A DNA stretch of 64,000 bases. It comes from Myxococcus flavus (lineage in GTDB: Bacteria > Myxococcota > Myxococcia > Myxococcales > Myxococcaceae). The stretch spans positions 6,076,001-6,140,000 of the forward strand of contig NZ_CP143624.1 in assembly GCF_050038885.1 (NCBI RefSeq). Direction: 5' to 3'. A program made the translations under genes and the position numbers. Every line of letters starts with the position of its first letter. Position 1 is the stretch's first letter. Under the pieces are notes generated by a model. It saw nothing but the letters and a program-made list of their open reading frames with translations, had not been told where the DNA came from and ran no database searches. This document shows, piece by piece, positions 23,866-31,714 of the stretch.

Positions 23866-25344
23866 ATGCGAATCCCGCTCCTCGCGCGTCCCCTGCTGGT
23901 GGCGTGCGCACCGCTGCTGCTCTCTGGCTGCTTCCACCTCTTCGGAGGCGGAGGCGGCGGAACGACGGACTTCAAGCCGCCCCGCCGCGTGGACCCGCTC
24001 GACGTGGCGGTGCCGGAGGGCTACCGCATCGAAGTCGTGGCCACCGGTCTGACGTACCCCACTGGCGTCACCTTCGACGGAGAGGGCACGCCCTACGTCA
24101 CCGAGTCCGGCTACAGCTACGGCGAGGACTTCGCTCCGGGCCGGCTGCTTCGGGTGGAGAAGGACGGCCGCCTCACCGAGGTGGCGAAGGGCGAGCACCA
24201 GCCGTGGACGGGCGTCGTCTGGCACCAGGGCGCGTTCTATGTCGCCCAGGGAGGTGAACAGGGCGGTGGCCGCATCGTCCGCGTCACCCCGGAGGGGCCG
24301 ATGACGCCGCTCGTCTCCGGTCTGCCCAGCCTCGGGGACCATCACACCAACGGCCCCGCTGTTGGGCCTGACGGCGCGCTCTACTTCGGGGTGGGCACGG
24401 CGACGAACTCCGGCGTGGTGGGCCCGGACAACGCGAGCATGGGCTGGCTGAAGCGCAACCCGGACTTCCACGACGTGCCCTGTCGCGACGTCACGCTGGC
24501 CGGCGTCAACTACCCCAGCGCCAACCCGCTCGCCGCGCAGTCGGGCCAGGTGCTCACGGGCGCCTTCGTTCCGTTCGGCACGGTGACGGAGCCGGGGCAG
24601 GTCATCAAGGGCGCTATGCCGTGCAGCGGAGCGGTGTTCCGGCTCGCCCCCGGGTCCACCACACCGGAGCTGGTGGCCTGGGGGTTCCGCAACCCGTTCG
24701 GCCTGGCCTTCGCGCCCAACGGCCGGCTGTACGTCACCGAGAATGGCTACGACGTGCGCGGCAGCCGGCCGCTCTTCGGCGTCGCGGACTGGCTGTGGGA
24801 GGTGGAGCCGGGCGGCTGGTATGGCTTCCCGGACTTCGCCGGTGGCAAGCCCGTGGACCAGGAGTGGTTCAAGGTGCCGGGGGGCGAGGTGCCCAAGCGC
24901 GTGCTGCAAGCGCCTCCAGGAACGCCGCCCCAGCCGGTGGCCGTCTTCGGCGTGCACTCGTCGTCCAACCGCTTCGACTTCTCGCGCAACCCGGACTTCG
25001 GCCACGTGGGCGAGGCCTTCGTCGCGCAGTTCGGAGACCAGGCCCCGGACACGGGCAAAACCATGGCGCCCGTGGGCTTCAAGGTCGTCCGGGTGGACGT
25101 GTCCAATGGCGTCATCGAGGACTTCGTCGCCAACAAGGACAAGGGCAGCGGAGGGCCGGCCTCGCGGCTGCGGAAGGCGGGCCTGGAGCGCCCCATCGAC
25201 GCGCGCTTCGACCCCAGCGGCAGGGCGCTCTACATCGTCGATTTCGGCGTCATGCTGGTGAAGGGCAAGGGCGACTTCCGTCCCTTCCGGCAGACGGGCG
25301 TGCTGTGGCGCGTGACGCGCGTGGCCCCGGAGGCGAAGCCATGA
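23866..25344 (+). CDS. PQQ-type sugar/sorbosone dehydrogenase-like propeller, lipoprotein
   Basis: The 492-residue protein starts at ATG 23866; its signal ends LLLSGC, so it is lipid-anchored. Residues about 48-485 follow the six-bladed soluble-glucose-dehydrogenase/L-sorbosone-dehydrogenase fold: YRIEVVATGLTYPTGVTFDG, LPSLGDHHTNGPAVGPDGAL, LVAWGFRNPFGLAFAPNGRL, DWLWEVEPGGWYGFPDF and the closing ARFDPSGRALYIVDFGVML. Family enzymes oxidise aldoses or polyols with PQQ and pass electrons to a cytochrome. Its stop overlaps the start of a c-type cytochrome gene (ATGA, 25341-25344), which supports that role. Substrate not deducible; some family members have lost PQQ binding. Confidence 0.87.
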   Translation: MRIPLLARPLLVACAPLLLSGCFHLFGGGGGGTTDFKPPRRVDPLDVAVPEGYRIEVVATGLTYPTGVTFDGEGTPYVTESGYSYGEDFAPGRLLRVEKDGRLTEVAKGEHQPWTGVVWHQGAFYVAQGGEQGGGRIVRVTPEGPMTPLVSGLPSLGDHHTNGPAVGPDGALYFGVGTATNSGVVGPDNASMGWLKRNPDFHDVPCRDVTLAGVNYPSANPLAAQSGQVLTGAFVPFGTVTEPGQVIKGAMPCSGAVFRLAPGSTTPELVAWGFRNPFGLAFAPNGRLYVTENGYDVRGSRPLFGVADWLWEVEPGGWYGFPDFAGGKPVDQEWFKVPGGEVPKRVLQAPPGTPPQPVAVFGVHSSSNRFDFSRNPDFGHVGEAFVAQFGDQAPDTGKTMAPVGFKVVRVDVSNGVIEDFVANKDKGSGGPASRLRKAGLERPIDARFDPSGRALYIVDFGVMLVKGKGDFRPFRQTGVLWRVTRVAPEAKP

Positions 25345-25673
25345 GGACCACCATGCTCGCCGTGCTCGCCTTCACCACCCTGGCCTGTGGCCCCGCGCGC
25401 CGGGGGCCGCCCTTCGGCGCTCCCCGGCAGTTCACCGAGCAGGAGCAGGAGGGCCGGGTCCTCTTCATGCGCCACTGCAACCAGTGTCACCCCGGCGGCG
25501 CGGCCGGGCTGGGGCCGGCCATCAACAACAAGCCCCTGCCGTCGGTGGCCATGCGCACGCAGATACGCCAGGGTGTGGGCGCCATGCCTGCCTTCACCGA
25601 TGAGATGCTCGACGACGCGCAGGTAGACGCCATCGTCGCGTTCCTCAACGAGCTGCAGGAGGAGAAGGACTGA
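25341..25673 (+). CDS. Lipid-anchored c-type cytochrome
   Basis: The 110-residue protein has a lipoprotein signal (FTTLAC, Cys16) and a single haem site, CNQCH at residues 46-50, with the likely axial Met82 in GVGAMPAFTDEML. This is the class I cytochrome c module. Translation is coupled to the dehydrogenase through ATGA. The pair suggests a periplasmic oxidation step that feeds electrons from the propeller dehydrogenase to the respiratory chain, both proteins being anchored by lipid. Confidence 0.92.
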   Translation: MRTTMLAVLAFTTLACGPARRGPPFGAPRQFTEQEQEGRVLFMRHCNQCHPGGAAGLGPAINNKPLPSVAMRTQIRQGVGAMPAFTDEMLDDAQVDAIVAFLNELQEEKD

Positions 25674-25690
25674 TGCGCTTCAGGGAGTGA

Positions 25691-26305
25691 GGTTGGGCGC
25701 GAGGCTGTTGCGTTCGCGAGGAGTCGTACTACCGCGCGAACTCCCGTGCCCTGGCTCATGCCTTCTTCGGTGACGCGGCCTCAGCGCGCCGGGAGCTGGC
25801 GAGCGTCGATTGGGCGGCGCTTCCCCCCCGTCATCCGAGCGATGGAGCGCGCAAGTGAGGCGAGCATCCTCATGCTGTGCGCGGACGTGCCCGCGCAGGG
25901 CCTCACGCTCGCGAAGGAGGCCCTTTCCATGATCGACCTTCCCAGTCCGGTCGTGGGTTCGGCTCAGGGGCGCGCCTATTTCGAGGTGTGCGTGAGCATT
26001 GGCGAGGTCCTCACCGGCACGGCCGCTCCTGCCTCGCTCCAGGTGCTGGAGCAGCATCATCAGAAGACGCCACTGGCCATGGTCCGGCTGCTGAGCGCCT
26101 GGGGGCTCCTGGTTGCGTATACGCGGGCAGGTGACACGGCGCGCGCCGAGGCGATGCGTGAGCTGCTCCAGCGCGAAGCCCCCCCACTGCGCTCCACTCC
26201 ATCGAATCCCAGCAGGCTGCGAATGAGGGTCTGTGGCGCTTGGTGAAGGACCATGGAATTGAGCCAGATGCTACGAGTCACGCGTTGAGGTGGCCCAAAG
26301 GCTGA
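25691..26305 (+). pseudogene. TPR-like gene remnant with two frameshifts at C7 runs
   Basis: Three frames join into one protein. Frame one reads EESYYRANSRALAHAFFGDA and ELASVDWAALPP to a C7 run at 25823-25829. Frame two continues VIRAMERASEASILMLCADV through QVLEQHHQKTPLAMVRLLSA and AMRELLQREAPP to a second C7 run at 26179-26185. Frame three reads TALHSIESQQAANEGLWRL, ends SHALRWPKG and stops at 26305. Helical pairs with Ala/Leu spacing suggest TPR-type repeats such as those at the C-terminus of myxobacterial Ser/Thr kinases. The 5' end is absent. Either decayed or, if the C-run lengths are wrong, a shorter intact frame. Confidence 0.65.
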
Positions 26306-26408
26306 CCTGGATGCGTTGGGGACCAGGCCTCTGTGGCATTCGCCCTGCCTTGTCAGGAGGGGGGAGGGGGCGTGATGCACGCTGCGTTAGGCGCATTGCC
26401 CGGTTCCC

Positions 26409-26700
26409 ATGTCCTCCACAAAAAAGTTCCCTCGGTTTCGTCCGCAGCTACGTGCTGCCTGCCCTCTGGCTCTTTGCCCTGCCGCGGGTCGGGTTCTGGT
26501 CCTCCGGGCATGCCGCCGGCCGCTACGACGCGCAGGTGCTCGAGGCCGTCGAGCAACAGAGCTCGTCCCGCTCCGGCCCGCGCTCCTCAAAGGGCTGGGG
26601 TTCACGCTGTCTCAAATACCGACAGTGACGAGTACCTGGAGCTCAGCGACGCCTACAGCCAGAGGGCCAGCCCCGTGAGGGCCCGCCAGACGGTAGCGAG
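26409..26700 (+). pseudogene. N-terminal gene remnant with membrane segment, frameshifted
   Basis: ATG 26409 starts MSSTKK; one extra base in the following A6 run would continue into SSLGFVRSYVLPALWLFALP, a membrane segment, then RVGFWSSGHAAGRYDAQVLE and AVEQQ. A third frame later reads SNTDSDEYLELSDAYSQRAS. This looks like the start of a membrane protein, possibly an M48-type peptidase, broken by at least two shifts. No active-site motif remains. Bases 26701-26793 hold nothing I can support. Confidence 0.4.
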
Positions 26701-26793
26701 CCCCCATGCACCGCGCCGACATGACTGCCTGCGCGGTGCCTTTACACCTACCTCGCTGGCCGGGACCCGCGCGCGTCCGGGAGCCTGCCGCGG

Positions 26794-28836
26794 CTACTTC
26801 GCGCCCAGGCCGCCGTTCGGGGCGGGCGGCGTGCCCAGGTGCTTCTCGAAGAACATCAGCGCGGTCAACTGCGCGTAGTCGCGGTTGGCCTTCTTCTGGA
26901 AGCCGTGGCCCTCGTCGGTGGCCAGCATGTACCAGACGTCCGGGGCGCGCTGGCGCACCGCGCGGACAATCTGCTCGGCCTCCGATTGCGGCACGCGGGG
27001 GTCATTGGCGCCCTGCTGCACGTAGAGGGCGGCGCGAATCCGGTCCACCGCGCCCAGCGGGGAGATGCGCTCCTGCACCTGGCGCACCGCGGGGTCGCGC
27101 TCGTCGCCGTACTCGGCGCGGCGCAAATCTCTCCGGTAGGCCTGGGTGTTCTGCAGGAAGCTGGGCAGCGAGGAGATACCCACCACGTCCACAGCGGCGC
27201 GGACTCGCTCGGGGAAGAAGGCTACGGAGGCCAGCGTCATGTAGCCACCGTATGAGCCGCCGTAGACGCCCACGCGCGAGGCATCCAAATCCTTGCGCGA
27301 GGCGATGAAGTCCAGCGTGGCACCGATGTCCGCGAGGCTCTGCTCGCGCTTCACCCCGTCATCCATGGCGCGGTAGGTCTTGCCGTATCCGTCCGAGCCC
27401 CGCACGTTGGGGACCAACACCGCCATGCCCAGCTCGGTGACGAGGAACTGGGTGAAGTTGCTGAAGGTGGGCAGGCTCTGCGACTCCGGGCCGCCATGGA
27501 AGATGACGACGACGGGAACCTTCCCGGAGGCGCCCTTGGGCACGTAGAGGAAGGCGGGGACCTGGAGCCCGTCGGTGGACGGGTAGCGCACCAGCGTGGG
27601 CACCGTGAAGGTGTCCGTGTCCAGACCGCCCACCTCGGAGCGCGTCCAGCGCGTGGGCTTGCGCGTCTTCAGGTCCACCGTCCACACGTCCAGCGGGCTG
27701 CGCGCGTCGCCCCGCGTCAGGCCCAGCAGGTCCGGGCGCTTGAGCGGGAAGGTGAGCCCGAACGAGACGCCGCGAGGCAGCGTGTCCACCGCGGACAGGG
27801 CGCGCGTGCGCGGGTCCAGCAGGTAGAGCCGGGTGAAGCCGTCCTCGTTGACGGTCAGCGCGAGCTTGCGGCCATCCGGCGACAGCGCCAGGTCCGTGAC
27901 ATTCCACTTCACCGACTTCGTCAGCGACTCGGGAGGCTGGGTGGTGGGGGCCTTCTCCACGTCGAGCTTGTAGAGCTCGGCGAAGTCCGAGTACCGGTCC
28001 GTCACCAGGTAGACGCCCTTGCCGTCCTGGGTGAAGACGGCGCCATCGACGCTGCCCTTGCCCTCCTGGGGCGTGAGCTGACGGCGCGCGCCGGAGGCCA
28101 CGTCCACGATGAACAGGTCCGAGTCATCCGCGGCGCGGAAGCGCATGACGAGCAGCTTGGTGCCGTCGCGGGAGAACTCGAGGGGATGCCACATGCCCTC
28201 CTCCTCCGTGAGGCGGCGAGCCTGGCGCGGCGCGGCGGTAGAGGCCAGGTGCACGTCGGTGTCCCTGCCGTTGCGGCCCGTTCCCGCATACGCAAGCCAG
28301 CGGCCATCCGGCGAGACGAGCAGGCCCTCGTGGCGGCTCTTGCCGTCCGTGAGCAGCTCCGAGCGGCCCGTGCGCCGGTCCAGCCGGAACACCTGGAAGA
28401 ACTCACCGCCGCCCTTGTCCTGGAGGTAGTAGATGATTCGCGAGTCCCCGGGCTGGAAGCGCGCCTCGTTGATGGGCTCCCGGGAGAAGGTGAGCTGGGT
28501 GCGCGCGCCCAGGGGCATCTCGACCAGGTGGAGCTGGTTGGTGTCCGCGAAGCGCGTGGAGATGAGCATCTGCTTACCGTCGTCGCTGGTATCGACGAGC
28601 ATGGCGCTGCGGGCCTCCAGATACTGGTCCATGCGCTGGCGCAGCGAGGCGGGTACCGGGGGCACGTTACTGACCCACATGTTGGGCTGGCCGGGCAGGG
28701 GCGCGATGCCGGGCACCTGCGAGGGCGCCGCGGAGCTCGCCGCGGCCACGGGCTTCGAGGTCTTCGGAGCGGAGGCCGCCACGGGCGCCTGCGCGGCGAG
28801 CAGCGACACGACGAGGGGAATCAGTCCTGGGTTCAT
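26794..28836 (-). CDS. Prolyl oligopeptidase-family (S9) serine peptidase, exported
   Basis: The 680-residue protein starts at ATG 28836 with a signal peptide (LIPLVVSLLAAQAPVAASA). Residues about 60-400 are a TolB/WD-like propeller (RFQPGDSRIIYYLQDKGGG, VSPDGRWLAYAGTGRNG, LALSPDGRKLALTVNEDG). The C-terminal alpha/beta hydrolase carries the catalytic Ser528 in GVYGGSYGGYM, Asp in QQGANDPRVP and His in DEGHGFQKKANR. This is the dipeptidyl-peptidase/acylaminoacyl-peptidase arrangement, in which the propeller limits access to short peptides. Likely periplasmic peptide breakdown. Monocistronic; 244 bases upstream (28837-29080) hold no gene. Confidence 0.94.
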   Translation of the reverse strand: MNPGLIPLVVSLLAAQAPVAASAPKTSKPVAAASSAAPSQVPGIAPLPGQPNMWVSNVPPVPASLRQRMDQYLEARSAMLVDTSDDGKQMLISTRFADTNQLHLVEMPLGARTQLTFSREPINEARFQPGDSRIIYYLQDKGGGEFFQVFRLDRRTGRSELLTDGKSRHEGLLVSPDGRWLAYAGTGRNGRDTDVHLASTAAPRQARRLTEEEGMWHPLEFSRDGTKLLVMRFRAADDSDLFIVDVASGARRQLTPQEGKGSVDGAVFTQDGKGVYLVTDRYSDFAELYKLDVEKAPTTQPPESLTKSVKWNVTDLALSPDGRKLALTVNEDGFTRLYLLDPRTRALSAVDTLPRGVSFGLTFPLKRPDLLGLTRGDARSPLDVWTVDLKTRKPTRWTRSEVGGLDTDTFTVPTLVRYPSTDGLQVPAFLYVPKGASGKVPVVVIFHGGPESQSLPTFSNFTQFLVTELGMAVLVPNVRGSDGYGKTYRAMDDGVKREQSLADIGATLDFIASRKDLDASRVGVYGGSYGGYMTLASVAFFPERVRAAVDVVGISSLPSFLQNTQAYRRDLRRAEYGDERDPAVRQVQERISPLGAVDRIRAALYVQQGANDPRVPQSEAEQIVRAVRQRAPDVWYMLATDEGHGFQKKANRDYAQLTALMFFEKHLGTPPAPNGGLGAK

Positions 28837-29080
28837 GGTAGGCGCACGCTAGCAGCAGTGCTCGGGCGCCGCCCGCGCGTCCTGTGCCGCAGTGTCCACC
28901 GCCCAGGGACGTTGACGCTCAGCGTTGCCCGGGACCTCGCGGACTCGCGGTATCCGTCAGGGCGCCTCGCTTCATCATGCACGCGCGGACGCATTGCGCA
29001 GCCGCTCCTCAGCCCGGGAGGCGCTCTTGGCCCTGGCGGCTCACAGGGAAGGCGCTTCTACCTTTCCCCCTCCATATGGT

Positions 29081-29641
29081 TCACGCCTGGCGAGGGCCCA
29101 CGAGTCGCCATGCCAGGGGCAACAGCACGCCGGCGATGGCGGCCTTGATGATGCCGCCGGGCACGAAGGGGATGAAGCCGACGCTCATGGCCTTGGCGAC
29201 GTCAATCCGGGCCGCCAGGATGAGCCAGGGCACGCCCACGGCGAAGACCACCAGCTGCCCGGCGACGAAAAGGGGCAGCGCACTCCATGGCCTCCGGTCC
29301 AGGCCGCGCCGCGCCGCCAGTCCCACCAGGAATGCGGCTGGCACGAAGCCCACCAGGTAGCCGCCGGTCGCCCCGAGGATGCGGTCGAATCCGCTGGCGC
29401 CCTCCGAGAAGAACGGCAGGCCCACCGCGCCCAGGAGGAGATAGAGAGTCTGCGAGGCCATGCCTCGTAGGGGCCCCAGCGCCGCGGCTGCGACGATGAC
29501 GCCCAGGGACTGGCTGGTGATGGGCACCGGGGAGCCGGGCACCGAGATGGAGACCTGCGCCAGCAGCGCGGTGAGGAGCGCGGCCCCGAGAACGAGCGCC
29601 ACGTCGTGGAGCCGGGTGCGTGCGACCCTATCGGCCAGCAC
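29081..29641 (-). CDS. bioY: BioY biotin transporter substrate-binding subunit
   Basis: The 186-residue integral membrane protein begins at GTG 29641. It shows six hydrophobic segments and the BioY pattern: SVPGSPVPITSQSLGVIVAA, PLRGMASQTLYLLLGAVGLP, GATGGYLVGFVPAAFLVG and GFIPFVPGGIIKAAIAGVLL. BioY is the S-component that binds biotin, alone or with an energy-coupling factor. No bioM/bioN-like genes are adjacent, so it acts alone or uses a shared ECF module. The start codon is uncertain because the ribosome site is weak. Confidence 0.93.
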   Translation of the reverse strand: MLADRVARTRLHDVALVLGAALLTALLAQVSISVPGSPVPITSQSLGVIVAAAALGPLRGMASQTLYLLLGAVGLPFFSEGASGFDRILGATGGYLVGFVPAAFLVGLAARRGLDRRPWSALPLFVAGQLVVFAVGVPWLILAARIDVAKAMSVGFIPFVPGGIIKAAIAGVLLPLAWRLVGPRQA

Positions 29642-29816
29642 GAGCGGCCTGGGGTGGGTAACGGTGGCGGGCGTCAGACAGGGCCTCCGGAATCAGGCGC
29701 CGCCATGACACGGCGCGCTGCCGGGGTACACGCTTGCGTCACGTGGCGCAACGCTGACGGGGCGTCCGCGCTCCGGATGAAGGGGGAGGGGGCTCGAGCC
29801 TTCCGGGGCCTTTGTT

Positions 29817-30673
29817 TCAGAGCGCCTCCATGAGCCAGGGCCCCGTCACGGAAATCACGATGGTGCCCTGGTGCTCGCCTTCGCGAAGGCGGCGGCCCAC
29901 TCCGCGATGGCCGCGTCCACGTCCGCGTAGGAGACCACGTGGATGAAGATGGCGAACGGGGAATAGGACCTGGAATGGGAGAGGAGCGCCGTGGCCCGGT
30001 CTCCCGACTTCCCAATCAGCACGGCGGTATTGCCGCGCTGCTCATAGGCCTCGGGTTGCCCCTCCGACAGCGGAGGAAAGAGGCGCGTGCCGTGGCCCGT
30101 GAGCGCAACGGCGCTTCGCTCGAGGACGTCAGGCCCTCGGGCCCAGTCCACGGTGAAGCCGTCATGTGGACCGGATCGCGTGCGGCTCTCCTCCGGGCTG
30201 CCTTTCGGACGCCACACGCTGATGGAGAGCGAGCCGTCGTAGTCACCCTCCTTCAGCCAGCGGCCCAGGTACTCGATGAGCGGATTCACGGATTTGAGGC
30301 TCGCGGTGATGACCTCGGGGCCGGCGCGGCGACACGACCAGCTGTCGTCGGAGGCCTCGCAGGGAAACAATCACCCTTGTTGCCTCATGAACTCGTAGTT
30401 GAGTCCCTTGATGCGGCCCTCGGAGAAGTCGGGGCTCCGAGGGTCCTCGGGGCGCATCATGATGGGGGCGATGCGCAGCCCCGGCGCGCCGGACAGGGGC
30501 ACCCCATCCGCACGTCGCGTTCGTTGCGCCACGACGATGGGGCGACTGCCTTTTCCCTGCAGCACGATAAAGCCGTAGGCCCCCTGCTCCCGGAAGAGGT
30601 AATTCCCAGGACGCACCCAAGGCGCCTCATGGGCGCGAATCCTGTCGCGCTGACCCGCTCCGGCACAAATCAT
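29817..30673 (-). pseudogene. Disrupted hypothetical gene: in-frame stop plus frameshift
   Basis: One continuous reading frame with coding bias is broken twice. The first part (30673 leftwards: NYLFREQGAYGFIVLQGKG, LRIAPIMMRPEDPRSPDF, GLNYEFMRQQG) meets TGA at 30371-30373; the very next codons continue in the same frame with LFPCEASDDSWSCRRAGPEV and SVNPLIEYLGRWLKEGDYDG. Near 29875 the frame shifts, and the natural end EHQGTIVISVTGPWLMEAL is read to TGA at 29817. A signal peptide is not visible at the start, so the 5' end may also be lost. Family not recognised; the paired cysteines suggest an exported protein. Confidence 0.7.
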
Positions 30674-30779
30674 GGAGTCATCATGACGTCAGGAGGTGTC
30701 GCCAGCCCCCGGCAGGGGAGTGCGCGCCGTGTCGAATCCTGATGCGAATTCGCGAACGGCATCTGCAATAATTCTCGGG

Positions 30780-31340
30780 ATGCCCGGCGTGGACCCGAGC
30801 GACGACATCCTGGTGGAGCCGGTGATGCCCCAGCACGCGGCGGCACTCCAGGTACTTGCGTCGGACCCCGCGGTCAGCGCGACCACCCACCTCCCGTCGC
30901 CCTATCCTCCTGGCCATGCGGAGGCGTGGATTCGTGGCGCGATGGAGGCACGCGCGAGGGGCACCGAGTTCCACTTCGCCGTCGTCCACCCCCTGGACGG
31001 AGTCGTGGGCTGCTGTTCCCTGGTGGCGCTGTCCCCGCGTGACCGGTCCGCGCAGCTCTCCTACTGGATTGGCCAGTCCTACTGGGGCCGCGGCCATGCG
31101 ACGCGCGCCGCCCAGCGGGTGCTCGACTTCGCCTTCGGAACGCTGGCGCTCGAACGGGTGCGCACCTGCGTCCTGGAGAGCAACCCCGCGTCATTGCGGG
31201 TGCTCGAGAAGCTCGGCTTCCGACAGCTCTTGCGAGCGCCGAACCGCAACCCGAAGTTCTCGCTCGACGACTCGCTCTTGTTCTTCGAGCGAGCCCCTAC
31301 CTCCCAGGCTTCGAGGAGTCCCGATGCTCAAGATTCGTGA
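30780..31340 (+). CDS. GNAT acetyltransferase, RimJ/RimL type
   Basis: The 186-residue protein starts at ATG 30780. Motifs: HFAVVHPLDGVVGCCSLVAL, LSYWIGQSYWGRGHATRAAQ (acetyl-CoA loop G-R-G-H-A-T) and RVRTCVLESNPASLRVLEKL followed by GF. This matches N-acetyltransferases of the RimJ/RimL/RimI type that modify protein N-termini or small amines. Its end overlaps the next gene by 17 bases, so it is the first gene of a three-gene operon with the small helical protein and the transglutaminase-fold protein. Confidence 0.87.
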   Translation: MPGVDPSDDILVEPVMPQHAAALQVLASDPAVSATTHLPSPYPPGHAEAWIRGAMEARARGTEFHFAVVHPLDGVVGCCSLVALSPRDRSAQLSYWIGQSYWGRGHATRAAQRVLDFAFGTLALERVRTCVLESNPASLRVLEKLGFRQLLRAPNRNPKFSLDDSLLFFERAPTSQASRSPDAQDS

Positions 31341-31713
31341 TGCCCAGATGCACGCACTCGCGGCGGCCCGCGACGAAAGCCGGGTCTCGGCCATCGTCGA
31401 CCGGCTCTATCTGGAGCATCCAGGGCACGTCGTGGGGCAGGAGCGGTCGCTGGTGCGGCGCCGTGTTGCCTCGGCGCTCCGAAGGGCCAGGGGATTTGGC
31501 CTGCACGACGACCGTGACCTGCTCGCCTTCGCCTTTCTCTGCATCGTCATCTCGGACGTGTTCGACACCCATCCACCGTTTCAACGGCTGCTTGCGGACC
31601 CCACGGTCCCCGCCGGGGAGAAGATGACGCGCCTCTTCCAGAGCGCCACGGATGCGGATTGGCAGGCCGCCGCGGCCCTCCCTCCCGACCACATGCCGCG
31701 CGAGACACGCTGA
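31324..31713 (+). CDS. Small helical accessory protein
   Basis: The 129-residue product starts at ATG 31324 inside the end of the acetyltransferase gene. It begins MLKIRDAQMHALAAARDESR and continues with amphipathic helices (RRARGFGLHDDRDLLAFAFL, VFDTHPPFQRLL, GEKMTRLF). Proteins starting with this 'I-R-x-x-Q-M-x-A' pattern and containing 'Y/F-G-x-x-x-x-R-D' are commonly encoded next to secreted effectors and PAAR/type VI genes, where they are accessory or immunity-like proteins; this link is from family memory and is inferred. Only one base separates its stop from the next start. Confidence 0.72.
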   Translation: MLKIRDAQMHALAAARDESRVSAIVDRLYLEHPGHVVGQERSLVRRRVASALRRARGFGLHDDRDLLAFAFLCIVISDVFDTHPPFQRLLADPTVPAGEKMTRLFQSATDADWQAAAALPPDHMPRETR

Positions 31714-31714
31714 C

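Noticed and set aside
27496..29148. 550-residue plus-strand open frame
   Set aside because: Antisense of the S9 peptidase; no ribosome site and no recognisable motif.
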